Of a stretch of DNA of 44,885 nt, positions 1-8,252 are shown in pieces (the stretch's first letter is position 1; the number at the start of each line of letters is the position of its first letter). The DNA is from an uncultured Clostridia bacterium (GTDB taxonomy: Bacteria > Bacillota > Clostridia > TANB77 > CAG-508). The position numbers and the translations under genes were made by a program. The stretch covers positions 1-44,885 of the forward strand of contig CALXFG010000015.1 of NCBI GenBank assembly GCA_944387505.1, given 5' to 3'. The notes below the pieces were generated by a model. That model worked only from the letters and a program-made list of their open reading frames with translations, was not told the origin of the DNA and searched no databases.

Positions 1-231
1 GTGTTGATGCTGGTGCTGTTGGTGTTGACACTGGTCTTGTTGGTGTTGATGCCGGTGCTGTTGGTGTTGACACTGGTCTTGTTGGTGTTGATGCCGGTGC
101 TGTTGGTGTTGACACTGGTCTTGTTGGTGTTGATGCCGGTGCTGTTGGTGTTGACACTGGTGTTGTTGGTGTTGATACTGGTGTTGTTGGTGTTGATACT
201 GGTGTTGTTGGTGTTGATGCTGGTGCTGTTA
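1..231 (-). repeat. 21-bp coding tandem repeat (STPTxPx)
   Basis: Eleven 21-bp units begin at 1, 22, 43, 64, 85, 106, 127, 148, 169, 190 and 211 and continue past the window edge. On the minus strand each encodes a heptapeptide STPT-(T/A/R)-P-(V/A). Near the edge, units alternate between an Arg/Val and an Ala/Ala form, which gives a 42-bp higher-order period. The plus-strand Leu/Val-rich frame here is only the antisense of this repeat. Confidence 0.9.
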
Positions 232-766
232 TTCTAACATTATCTATTTTATCTAATACATCTAATTCTATTGCATATTTTTCAATATCCATTTCCCAAT
301 CTTGCAAATTTTTCATTTGATTTTCATGTTCTGCTTGATATTTCTGTTTTTCATTTTGTAAATCCGTTATTGCTTTATCTCTGCTTTGTATTGCCCAATC
401 CATTTTTTCTTTGTCTAATCCTCTTTGTTGCATTCTGTTAAATTTACTTTCTATTTCCTTTTCTTCACTTTGCATTTGTAGTAATTTATCAATATATTCC
501 TTTTCTATATCTTGTTTCAATTCAAGAATATCTTTTTTTGCATTTACCATAGCATTTACTGTCATTTCGTCGAATTCTGCTTTTTCTAGCTTTTTACTTT
601 CTATTTGCTCTTTTTCTTTATCCACCATCATGATTCTTGTTTCTTCATTTAATTCTTGTTGTAATTTGTCTAATTCCTCTTTTCTCTGATTGCTTATTTG
701 CATAGATTCCTGTATTTTTTTCATATATTCACTTAATTCATCATATCTCCTCTTATTTTCTTCCAT
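1..766 (-). CDS. Coiled-coil protein with Ser/Thr/Pro heptapeptide repeat tail (3' end beyond window)
   Basis: An open minus-strand frame starts at ATG 766-764, a few bases behind an AGGAGGT site at 771-776, and runs without a stop off the left edge, so the C-terminus is missing. About 175 N-terminal residues are highly charged, rich in Glu, Lys and Gln and free of Pro and Gly, as in a long alpha-helical coiled coil (it begins MEENKRRYDELSEYMKK). From about residue 178 the chain changes to seven-residue repeats of the type STPT-x-P-V/A. No signal peptide or membrane segment is visible in the part shown. I do not recognise the family. The shape, a coiled coil followed by a Pro/Thr stalk, would suit a structural or linker protein, but that is inference. 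A good promoter at 808-836 suggests it is transcribed on its own. Confidence 0.75.
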   Translation of the reverse strand, partial: MEENKRRYDELSEYMKKIQESMQISNQRKEELDKLQQELNEETRIMMVDKEKEQIESKKLEKAEFDEMTVNAMVNAKKDILELKQDIEKEYIDKLLQMQSEEKEIESKFNRMQQRGLDKEKMDWAIQSRDKAITDLQNEKQKYQAEHENQMKNLQDWEMDIEKYAIELDVLDKIDNVRITAPASTPTTPVSTPTTPVSTPTTPVSTPTAPASTPTRPVSTPTAPASTPTRPVSTPTAPASTPTRPVSTPTAPAST

Positions 767-807
767 AATTACCTCCTATAAAAACGGTTATTTTTTCCTT
801 CTTTTCT

Positions 808-836
808 ATTTTAACATAAAACCATTGTTTTTGCAA
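808..836 (-). promoter_or_regulatory. Sigma-A-type promoter for the coiled-coil gene
   Basis: On the minus strand there is a -35 TTGCAA (831-836), a 17-bp spacer and a -10 TAAAAT (808-813), followed by the AGGAGGT site and ATG at 766. It lies directly after the stop of the glycosyltransferase gene. Confidence 0.6.
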
Positions 837-846
837 CTATTTTATG

Positions 847-1932
847 TTAATTAATTGCTTTCGAATTTTTATTTGCGTTATCTAGAATTTCTTTATTATA
901 TAAATATGTTGTGTCTTTTGGTCTCATTTTTCCTGCCTTTTCATTATATTCATATGCTTTTTTTATGTCTCCTATCCAATAATAACATACACCTATACAA
1001 ATATTAGAATAATAATTTTGATAAGAAGAATCTGCTATATCTTCAATTTCCAATGCTTTTTCAAACCAAAATATAGCTTCACTATATTTCTTTTCCCTAA
1101 AAAATATATCTGCCATTCTATTTAAGCACTCTTTTCCAGGAATTTGATTTCGTAATATGAATAGCAACGTCTCCCATTCTTTTTCCTCATTACCAATTCT
1201 TTTATAGCAATCCGAAAGTTCTATAAGTGCAGAATACAATAAATCTTTTCTTTTATCGTATTCTTTAATATATTTATTAATAAATTGGTTATACTGTTTA
1301 ATAGCTTCTGGTATCTTCTGTAAAAAATATAATTCTTTTGCGTAACAATATTCTTGCCTATCATCAAATTCCACATGATCTTTTATCATTTGTTCAAATA
1401 TTTTTAAATTTCTATTCATATCTTTTATTTCATGTTTTTCATGTGTCACCATTATATCTGTATCTACTATATTTCCCGTTGGGACAATGACTTCATGTAT
1501 TGGGCTTATCCATTGATAGTTATTTTTTCTTTTAACTATTCTTTCTCTTCTTTGAACAATTATAGGTGTTCCATTTTCATCTTGACTATAATTATATAGC
1601 ATTGTATACACATCTACTGTTCCGTCCATACCTTCTTTTAACTTAAGTAATTTTTTTCTATCTTCTTCAAGAAATACATCATCCGCATCTAACCAAAGTA
1701 TATACTCTTTAGTTGCCTTAGAAAAAGAATAATTTCTTGCCTTTGCAAAATCATTGACCCATTCAAAATCATAAATTTTATCTGTATACTGATTTACTAT
1801 ACTTTTAGTTCTATCTGTAGAACCTGTGTCTACAACAATAATCTCATCTACAATATCACATATACTATCTAAACATCTTCCTATCACTTTTTCCTCATTT
1901 TTGACAATCATACACAATGATATTTTTTTCAC
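847..1932 (-). CDS. Family 2 glycosyltransferase with C-terminal TPR-like helices
   Basis: A 361-residue protein. Its N-terminal 110 residues are a GT-A fold: KKISLCMIVKNEE (first strand), VVDTGSTDRT around 34-42 and the DxD-type motif LDADD at 81-85, which binds a metal and nucleotide sugar. Residues about 200-350 contain tetratricopeptide-like helix pairs (for example AIFWFEKALEIED), as in the SunS-like GT2 group, where they may bind a protein or peptide acceptor. The start is GTG at 1932 with only a weak GAGAAGAG site; an ATG at residue 8 lies inside the conserved first strand, so GTG is preferred. The acceptor is unknown. Upstream lies trmFO at 95 bp, but the gene has its own promoter candidate. 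A glycosylation role for the neighbouring Ser/Thr-rich repeat protein is possible but unproven. Confidence 0.85.
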   Translation of the reverse strand: MKKISLCMIVKNEEKVIGRCLDSICDIVDEIIVVDTGSTDRTKSIVNQYTDKIYDFEWVNDFAKARNYSFSKATKEYILWLDADDVFLEEDRKKLLKLKEGMDGTVDVYTMLYNYSQDENGTPIIVQRRERIVKRKNNYQWISPIHEVIVPTGNIVDTDIMVTHEKHEIKDMNRNLKIFEQMIKDHVEFDDRQEYCYAKELYFLQKIPEAIKQYNQFINKYIKEYDKRKDLLYSALIELSDCYKRIGNEEKEWETLLFILRNQIPGKECLNRMADIFFREKKYSEAIFWFEKALEIEDIADSSYQNYYSNICIGVCYYWIGDIKKAYEYNEKAGKMRPKDTTYLYNKEILDNANKNSKAIN

Positions 1933-1950
1933 TCTCTTCTCACCACTATC

Positions 1951-1979
1951 ATTTTATCAATAATTGCATTTAATATCAA
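1951..1979 (-). promoter_or_regulatory. Sigma-A-type promoter for the glycosyltransferase gene
   Basis: On the minus strand, -35 TTGATA (1974-1979), 17-bp spacer, -10 TAAAAT (1951-1956), about 20 bp ahead of the GTG start. No terminator is visible between trmFO and this site, so read-through from trmFO is also possible. Confidence 0.5.
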
Positions 1980-2027
1980 TATTGTCACACTCTTTTAATA
2001 TATCTGTAACTATTTTGTAATCAATCA

Positions 2028-3398
2028 TTATAAATTCTCTAAACTTCTTTCTGCTAATTTCATATATCTTTCTTTTTTATCCTTTATTTTCTTTCCTTCT
2101 AATTCTGGTAAAATACCAAAATTGGCATTCATCGGCTGAAATTTTGTGTTTGGAGTTGAAATATATTTGGCTAATGCACCAATCACGGTATATTCTGAAA
2201 AAGTAATTTTACATTTGTCACATTCTTCTTTGGAACTTTTAAATTGCTGTACAGCATTTAGTCCAGCCACCATACCAGAAGAAATCGATTCCACATAACC
2301 TTCTACACCTGTGATTTGTCCAGCAAAATAAATACTTGGATTACTTTTTAAATGATATGTATCATCTAATAATTCTGTAGAATTAATATACGTGTTTCTA
2401 TGCATCACACCATATTTGATAAATTCTGCATTTTCTAATCCTGGTATCATAGAAAAGACTCTTTTTTGCTCTCCATATTTTAAATTGGTTTGAAAACCAA
2501 CCATGTTGTACATGGTAGCCTGTTTGTCATCTTGTCTTAATTGTACAACCGCATATGGTCTTCTACCTGTTCTTGGATCATCAAATCCCACTGGTTTTAA
2601 TGGACCAAATCGTAACGTATCTAATCCTCTTTTAGCCATAATTTCTATTGGCATACAGCCTTCAAAAATTTCCCTTTTTTCAAAATCATGTAAGGTTACA
2701 ACTTCTGCATTTACCAATTCTTTTACAAAATCTTCGTATTCTTCTTGATTCATAGGAAGATTAATATAGCTTTGTTCTTCTTTTTCTTCTTCTAATCGTT
2801 TTTTCCAATCATCTATACTCTCTTCTTTCTTCTTTTCTTGTGCATATCTATCTCCATAAAAAGCAATATCAAAGTTTATACTATCTTTGTTAACGATTGG
2901 AGCTGCTGCATCATAAAAATATAGCTTATCTTGACTTGTTATTTTTTGAATATCTTTTGCCAATCCTTCTGAAGTTAATGGTCCTGTGGCGATAATCACA
3001 ATTCCTTCTTTTGCCATCTCTTCAATGTTGGTAATTTCTTCATGTACAACTTCTATATTTTCATTTTCTTCAATCGCCTTTGTTACTTTTTCTGAAAACA
3101 CTTCTCTATCTACTGCCAATGCTTGTCCAGCAGGCACACTAGTCTCATCCGCTATTTTGATTAACAAAGAGTCTAATCTTCTTAATTCTTCTTTTAATAA
3201 GCCACATGCATTTGTTAGTAAATTGGATTTAAAAGAATTACTACATACAATTTCTGCTAAATTTTGATTGCTATGCGCTGGTGAAAATTTTACTGGTTTC
3301 ATTTCATATAATTTTACTCTTATTCCTCTTTTGGCAATTTGATAAGCTGCTTCCGTTCCAGCTAGACCTCCACCTATAATTGTTATATAATCTTTCAT
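2028..3398 (-). CDS. trmFO: TrmFO, folate/FAD-dependent tRNA (uracil-54 C5) methyltransferase
   Basis: TrmFO makes 5-methyluridine at position 54 of tRNA, using methylenetetrahydrofolate and FAD in the cytoplasm. The dinucleotide-binding motif [12 protein letters not shown] begins at residue 7, followed by the family block [14 protein letters not shown] and C52 in VCSNSFKS. C248 lies in EGCMPIE. These two Cys correspond to the catalytic pair known for the family (C53 and C226 in Bacillus subtilis, from memory). At 456 residues it is about 20 longer than usual, because a charged insert lies at about 185-210. The start is one base beyond the stop of the upstream unknown gene (3400), implying translational coupling. 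It is probably the last gene of the SNF2/unknown/trmFO operon. Confidence 0.95.
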   Translation of the reverse strand: MKDYITIIGGGLAGTEAAYQIAKRGIRVKLYEMKPVKFSPAHSNQNLAEIVCSNSFKSNLLTNACGLLKEELRRLDSLLIKIADETSVPAGQALAVDREVFSEKVTKAIEENENIEVVHEEITNIEEMAKEGIVIIATGPLTSEGLAKDIQKITSQDKLYFYDAAAPIVNKDSINFDIAFYGDRYAQEKKKEESIDDWKKRLEEEKEEQSYINLPMNQEEYEDFVKELVNAEVVTLHDFEKREIFEGCMPIEIMAKRGLDTLRFGPLKPVGFDDPRTGRRPYAVVQLRQDDKQATMYNMVGFQTNLKYGEQKRVFSMIPGLENAEFIKYGVMHRNTYINSTELLDDTYHLKSNPSIYFAGQITGVEGYVESISSGMVAGLNAVQQFKSSKEECDKCKITFSEYTVIGALAKYISTPNTKFQPMNANFGILPELEGKKIKDKKERYMKLAERSLENL

Positions 3399-3399
3399 A

Positions 3400-4224
3400 T
3401 TAATACTCCATTTCTTCTCCTACCGTATTTTTATCCAATTTTCTTTTTTCTATTTCTTCTGCAATTATTTTTACTTCTTCTGGAATATCATAACTCCCAG
3501 TGATATATTGTTCTAATGTTTTTGGCATTTCAAAAGAAATTTCTTTATTTTCTATTAACTTTTTTATATTTTCTAGAGATATAGATGTTTTCATCTCATT
3601 CTTTTCATTTCTTTTAGAATTGATGTTTTCTGCTAAATATTTTCCATCTTCTTGTAAGATATAATATTTACCAAGTCTTTCTTTACCATTATTCATGATT
3701 AATGTGATCTTTATTGGTAATTTTTGTTCTATATAATCTTTTTTCTCTTTATATGTAGCTCTTAACATATAATTAGCCATCATTCCTCTTCCTTTGATGA
3801 CATGCACTTTAGATTCTGTTATAAAGTCTTCTTCATCTTCTGCAATCCTACTTGTTAAAATGATTGTTCCTTTTGGTGTTTCTAACTGCATATCTTCTGT
3901 TGCTGATTGCATTGTAGGTTCTATCTTTAATCTTAATTGATGTTGCCATCCTTGTTCATCTTTGCTTCTTTCTATATAAAAGATATGAGAAAAATCTGTG
4001 CTATCATACTCCATACATTTGCTATTTTGTATAATCGCAATTTCTTTTTTCTTAGAATCCATTCGTTCAAACGCCATAAATTTTTCTCCATCTATTTGAC
4101 CTGTAACGGATGGATTTTCCTCATACCCATTTCCAATTTGTATGCCTTTTCTAAAGTGTTGTAATCTATTTTTTAAATTTCTATCGTTTTTTGGTTTTCT
4201 ATCAAAAATAATTTCTTTTGTCAT
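3400..4224 (-). CDS. Conserved-looking protein of unknown function between SNF2 helicase and trmFO
   Basis: A 274-residue soluble protein with no signal peptide and no membrane segment. It looks beta-rich in the middle, with alternating hydrophobics around 60-180, and has a charged helical C-terminus ending [14 protein letters not shown] recognise no domain. It starts at ATG 4224 behind an AAAGGAA site, 41 bp after the SNF2 stop, and ends one base before trmFO, so the three genes are very likely one transcript. The coupling suggests a partner in nucleic-acid metabolism, but that is only context. Codon use looks like its neighbours. Confidence 0.7.
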   Translation of the reverse strand: MTKEIIFDRKPKNDRNLKNRLQHFRKGIQIGNGYEENPSVTGQIDGEKFMAFERMDSKKKEIAIIQNSKCMEYDSTDFSHIFYIERSKDEQGWQHQLRLKIEPTMQSATEDMQLETPKGTIILTSRIAEDEEDFITESKVHVIKGRGMMANYMLRATYKEKKDYIEQKLPIKITLIMNNGKERLGKYYILQEDGKYLAENINSKRNEKNEMKTSISLENIKKLIENKEISFEMPKTLEQYITGSYDIPEEVKIIAEEIEKRKLDKNTVGEEMEY

Positions 4225-4265
4225 TTGATATATTCCTTTCTAAAAATTGTAACAATTAATTTATT

Positions 4266-7200
4266 TCATTCTTCAAACAATCTCATGATATCTTCTTTAG
4301 ACAATGTATTGATAAAAGAAGTTTTAGTGTCAAGCATATTATCAATTAGTTCCGCTTTCTTTTGTTGTAGTTCATATATTTTTTCTTCAATTGAATTTTT
4401 TGTAATTAATTTATATACTTGTACATTATTTTTTTGTCCAATCCTATATGCTCTGTCTGTTGCCTGATTTTCTGTGGATAAATTCCACCATGGGTCGTAA
4501 TGTATTACCATATCTGCTCCTGTTAAATTTAATCCTGTTCCTCCAGCTTTTAGAGATATTAAAAAGACTTTAATATTTGGATTTTCGTTAAATTCATCTA
4601 CTAAATCTATTCTCTCATCTACTTTTGTTGCTCCAGTTAATTTAAAATATTTTATGTTTAATTTTTGTAATTCTTTTTCAATGATTGGAAACATAGATGT
4701 ATATCCAGAAAATAGTAATATTTTATGCCCACCTTTTACAGCATCTTCTACAATTTCCATACACTGATTTAATTTACTGCTTCCACTTGTATAATCTTTA
4801 ATAAATAAACTTGGATGACAACAAATTTGTCTTAACCTTGTTAAAACTGCTAATATTTTAATATGACTTTTTTCAATACCATTTAAGTTAATTTCTTCAG
4901 CCACTTCTTCTCTTGCCTGCGCTAAATACGAAACATATAGATTTTTTTGTTCTTCTTCCATTTCATTATTCAAAACCGTTACTGTTTTTTCAGGTAATTC
5001 TGTTAATACTTCCGCTTTTGTTCTCCTTAAGATGAATGGTTCTATCAACATTTTTAATTTATTCAATGCCTGTGTATTATTTTCCTTTACAATTGGTGTT
5101 TCATAAAGGCTTTTAAATTTCTTATATGAGAATAGATATCCAGGCATGATATAATCAAAAATTGACCATAGTTCTGCTAAAGAATTTTCAATTGGTGTTC
5201 CTGTTAAAGCATATCTTGTATCTGCACTAATTTTCTTGATGGATTTTGCATTTTGTGTATTACTATTTTTCAAATATTGTGCTTCATCTGCAATCATATA
5301 TCGAAATTTGTAGTTTTTTTCTTTATATAATTCTATGTCTCTTTTTAATAAATCATAAGAGGTTATCACTAAATCATAATGTTCAATGTCTGCAATTTTT
5401 CTTTTTCTTTCTGCCAATGTACCATTGATAACAAGTGTCTGTAATTCTCCTGTGAATTTTTCTGCTTCATTCTGCCAATTTAATGCTAATGAGCTTGGTG
5501 ACACTACAAGACTTGTTCTTCTTTCTTCTTTAGGTGTATTTTCTACATAATCTACAATTATGGATAACATTTGTACTGTTTTACCTAATCCCATGTCATC
5601 TGCAAGTATTCCACCAAATTTGTATTTATCTAATGTTTTTAACCATTTGAATCCGATTTTTTGATAATATCTTAAAGTGTTTTCTAGTATTTCTGGAACT
5701 TTGACTTTATCATTTTCATTGTCTTTGTTTAGCTCATTTACAATATCTTTATAATTTTCATTTTTGATAACTTGCTTTCCTTTTGCCCCTTTTAATAATT
5801 CTTCTAAATATAGACTTCTATACATAGGAAGATTCACTTCTCCCTCTTCTAAGTCTTTATATTCAATGTCCATTCCAGTAACTAATTTATCAATGAAATC
5901 TAATTCTTTATTATCTTCTAATTCTAAAAAGCTTCCATCTTTTAATCTGTAATATTTTTTCTTTAAGTTATACTTTTGCATGATTTTTTCTAGTTCTTTT
6001 ATGTCTATATCTAAATTATTTAAGTCAATAGAAAGTAAATTATTCTCTATTTTTACACCAATTGTTCCCATTTTAGGTTGTCTAATTTGTTTTTTCTTAA
6101 AATTCTCTGTTACCAAAACCTCAAAATTTTGCATATAATAATTGATATCTTGTGTTAAGAATTGATAAATTTTATCATTATCTGGCAAAATAAATCTTAG
6201 GTTTTTGACATCTAACATAAATCCTGTTTTTCTAAAAATATTTAAGGCTTTTGTTTCTTTTATCATGTTTCTTGGTATTTCTATTTTTTGTTTTTCATCT
6301 AAAGGATTAAATTCCTGATTATCATAACAAAATTTTACATCTGCTATTAAATAATCATGATTGTCAAAATCTAAATATACTTTTGTTATCAATGTTTTTG
6401 GTTTGTATTTTTCGATTTCTTCTTCAGAAATATTTTCCAATTTGATAGCATTTTTCACTTTTGGAATAATGACAGAAAATAGCTGTGATAATTCTTCTTT
6501 TCCTAATTTTACTTCTGTCATATAGTTTTGTCTGAAAATTTCTAATAATTTTAAATTTGATTTTTCAAATTTCTTATTGCAGCGATATAATTTGTGTTCA
6601 TCTAAAATATATTTATATAGTTTTCCTTTTATAATAGAAATTTTAAAAATCTCAACATTTGGTACAATTTCATAATTATCTTCATCTATTTTTCTTAATT
6701 CAAATTGAATATTGGGTTGTTCTTCTGTAAATTCAATTTCTGTTTGTTTATATTCTCTTTGAAAACTTACCTTTTTTCCTTTCAAAATTTCAAATATATC
6801 ATCAATTCCACTATTGCTTAATATAATATTTGTTTCACTTAAAGCGTTTCCATAGAATCGATAATTACTATTGGAATTTGAATTTGCATATTTAATAATT
6901 TCTGCATATTTCATTAAAAAATCTAATAATGGTAAACTTTCTTTTTCAAAGCTTTCTCTTGTGTGAACAAATTGTAATTTTTGTCCATATCGATATAATT
7001 CTTTGTTCAACATTCTTGTATAAAATTCTGATAAATTCTTAATTTTATACATTCTTTTATTTCCTACTTTAAACTCAACTTTCATATCTCCTGTAAATTT
7101 ATCATAAAAAATTTCAGGCTCTAATTTAATTGTTCCTTGTTCTTTTAGCTCTGTTTCTTCTTCGTCAATCCCTTCAATTTCCTCATTATAAAAGATATTG

Positions 7201-7598
7201 ACAATTTGCTTAAATCCTCTATATTTATCATAACTTGAAGGTAAGTCATGTCTATCTGACATATCATCATTCTTAGAATCTGTTTCTTCTCTATTATGAT
7301 TTTCATTATCTGCAAATTCTAGTACAGTTGCTAATGTATGTTTACAAATTCCATAATGATTATAATAATCTGGGCAATCACATGTAATATCTTCTACCTC
7401 TCCATTTTTTACGAAAATATATGTATGGTATTCTTCATTTCCATACACACTTCCTTTAATTTCAAAATTTAATGGGTTTTGATATTCAAAATCGATAATC
7501 TCTACTCTTCCTTCTTCTTTATATTCATGTGCTTTTTTTGTTCTAGCTGTTCCTGCATCATCACATAAATTATCTATTATATGTTTATTTATCTCCAT
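4266..7598 (-). CDS. SNF2-family helicase/ATPase with SWIM zinc finger
   Basis: A 1110-residue ATP-dependent DNA translocase of the Swi2/Snf2 class. Residues 73-87 form a SWIM finger (CxC and CxH: C73, C75, C85, H87), probably for DNA or protein binding. The middle 150-600 is the poorly conserved region usual for bacterial SNF2 proteins. Helicase motifs follow: I DDMGLGKT near 664, II DEAQ near 768, III ALTGTPIENS, V LKAGGTGLNLTGA and VI QATDRAYRIGQ near the C-terminus. All key residues are present, so the enzyme should be active. It is the first gene of an operon with an unknown gene and trmFO, driven from the promoter at 7626-7654, with a GAGAGG ribosome site. Bacterial members are linked to transcription recycling or DNA repair; which applies here is unknown. 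Confidence 0.93.
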   Translation of the reverse strand: MEINKHIIDNLCDDAGTARTKKAHEYKEEGRVEIIDFEYQNPLNFEIKGSVYGNEEYHTYIFVKNGEVEDITCDCPDYYNHYGICKHTLATVLEFADNENHNREETDSKNDDMSDRHDLPSSYDKYRGFKQIVNIFYNEEIEGIDEEETELKEQGTIKLEPEIFYDKFTGDMKVEFKVGNKRMYKIKNLSEFYTRMLNKELYRYGQKLQFVHTRESFEKESLPLLDFLMKYAEIIKYANSNSNSNYRFYGNALSETNIILSNSGIDDIFEILKGKKVSFQREYKQTEIEFTEEQPNIQFELRKIDEDNYEIVPNVEIFKISIIKGKLYKYILDEHKLYRCNKKFEKSNLKLLEIFRQNYMTEVKLGKEELSQLFSVIIPKVKNAIKLENISEEEIEKYKPKTLITKVYLDFDNHDYLIADVKFCYDNQEFNPLDEKQKIEIPRNMIKETKALNIFRKTGFMLDVKNLRFILPDNDKIYQFLTQDINYYMQNFEVLVTENFKKKQIRQPKMGTIGVKIENNLLSIDLNNLDIDIKELEKIMQKYNLKKKYYRLKDGSFLELEDNKELDFIDKLVTGMDIEYKDLEEGEVNLPMYRSLYLEELLKGAKGKQVIKNENYKDIVNELNKDNENDKVKVPEILENTLRYYQKIGFKWLKTLDKYKFGGILADDMGLGKTVQMLSIIVDYVENTPKEERRTSLVVSPSSLALNWQNEAEKFTGELQTLVINGTLAERKRKIADIEHYDLVITSYDLLKRDIELYKEKNYKFRYMIADEAQYLKNSNTQNAKSIKKISADTRYALTGTPIENSLAELWSIFDYIMPGYLFSYKKFKSLYETPIVKENNTQALNKLKMLIEPFILRRTKAEVLTELPEKTVTVLNNEMEEEQKNLYVSYLAQAREEVAEEINLNGIEKSHIKILAVLTRLRQICCHPSLFIKDYTSGSSKLNQCMEIVEDAVKGGHKILLFSGYTSMFPIIEKELQKLNIKYFKLTGATKVDERIDLVDEFNENPNIKVFLISLKAGGTGLNLTGADMVIHYDPWWNLSTENQATDRAYRIGQKNNVQVYKLITKNSIEEKIYELQQKKAELIDNMLDTKTSFINTLSKEDIMRLFEE

Positions 7599-7625
7599 AA
7601 TTTTTTACCTCTCACTTGGCAAAAA

Positions 7626-7654
7626 ATTATATACCATTTTTGTATTTTTTTCAA
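7626..7654 (-). promoter_or_regulatory. Sigma-A promoter of the SNF2-trmFO operon
   Basis: On the minus strand, -35 TTGAAA (7649-7654), 17-bp spacer, perfect -10 TATAAT (7626-7631), leading into a GAGAGG ribosome site and ATG 7598. Confidence 0.75.
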
Positions 7655-7672
7655 GTGGTTTGAAAGAAATTT

Positions 7673-7736
7673 TGTCCCGTTGAGATCGTTTTTCTGTGGG
7701 ACATTTATCCCGTTGAGATCGTTTTTCTGTGGGACA
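7673..7736 (+). repeat. Family A 31-bp palindrome, tandem direct pair
   Basis: Copy 1 (7673-7703) reads TGTCCC, 19 nt, GGGACA. Copy 2 (7706-7736) is identical except for its second base (TATCCC). The two copies are separated by 2 bp. Both share the spacer core GAGATCGTTTTTCTGT with other family A members. They lie just upstream of the SNF2 promoter. Confidence 0.85.
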
Positions 7737-7745
7737 CTAATGGAC

Positions 7746-7780
7746 AAAAAACATTCCCTACAACACAATACTGTAGGGAA
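7746..7780 (-). terminator. Rho-independent terminator of the Spo0E-like gene
   Basis: A 9-bp stem TTCCCTACA (7754-7762) / TGTAGGGAA (7772-7780). On the minus strand it is followed by GTTTTTTG, nine bases after the stop of the small gene. A T-rich stretch on the other side could also make it work on the plus strand. Confidence 0.75.
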
Positions 7781-7788
7781 TTATTTTT

Positions 7789-7953
7789 TTAAATCAACGC
7801 TATTACCGGTTTTTTTTTATGATCTTTATCATAATAAGATGCAATTAATTCGTCAAGCTCTACACTAATCTTATAAATGATATGATAATCTTTTCCTTCT
7901 TCTATACTTTTATTTAATTTATCTCGTAATTTACAAATTTCATCATTTAACAT
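7789..7953 (-). CDS. Spo0E-like aspartyl-phosphate phosphatase (54 residues)
   Basis: A small gene with ATG at 7953, a good AGGAGA site and a TAA at 7791-7789. The protein begins MLNDEICKLRDKLNKSIEEG and contains the Spo0E-family signature ISVELDELIASYY at about 29-41. In that family the S-x-x-L-D motif carries the acidic residue that dephosphorylates Spo0A~P. Two predicted helices joined by a short turn, and a length of 54, fit the family (about 50-85). By analogy it would remove phosphate from a sporulation response regulator and so delay sporulation; other response-regulator targets are possible. It is monocistronic, with promoter 7996-8024 and terminator 7746-7780. Confidence 0.75.
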   Translation of the reverse strand: MLNDEICKLRDKLNKSIEEGKDYHIIYKISVELDELIASYYDKDHKKKPVIALI

Positions 7954-7995
7954 TTCTATCTCTCCTTTTCTCTATTTTATCTTCTGTATATTTAT

Positions 7996-8024
7996 AAATT
8001 ACCACACAAAAATCTCTCAGTCAA
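7996..8024 (-). promoter_or_regulatory. Sigma-A-type promoter for the Spo0E-like gene
   Basis: On the minus strand, -35 TTGACT (8019-8024), 17-bp spacer, -10 TAATTT (7996-8001), about 43 bp before the ATG. Confidence 0.5.
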
Positions 8025-8091
8025 GCTATTTCACTTGTTTTTGTCAAGTTTCGTATGACTTATTTTTACAATTTTCGACACCAAAAAATAG

Positions 8092-8135
8092 AAAAAAACA
8101 GTATTTTGATTTTTCTTATCTGAATACTGTTTTTT
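8092..8135 (-). terminator. Terminator of the M16 peptidase operon
   Basis: The stem AAAAACAGTATT (8094-8105) pairs with AATACTGTTTTT (8123-8134), with a 17-nt loop. On the minus strand the A/T ends give a U-run after the hairpin, 118 bp beyond the last M16 stop. The region between 8136 and 8252 holds nothing else I can identify. Confidence 0.7.
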
Positions 8136-8252
8136 CTACCTTCCACATTTTCCACCAGTTAATGTCAAAAATTTTTTCATTTCACTACAATCTTACTTTA
8201 TTTTTTCACTTAATCATTTTTTACAATAAATATTTCTTTTGGTCTAACAATT

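Noticed and set aside
1-237. Plus-strand Leu/Val-rich reading frame
   Set aside because: It is the antisense of the minus-strand Ser/Thr/Pro repeat, has no ribosome site, and its repetition comes from the 21-bp units.
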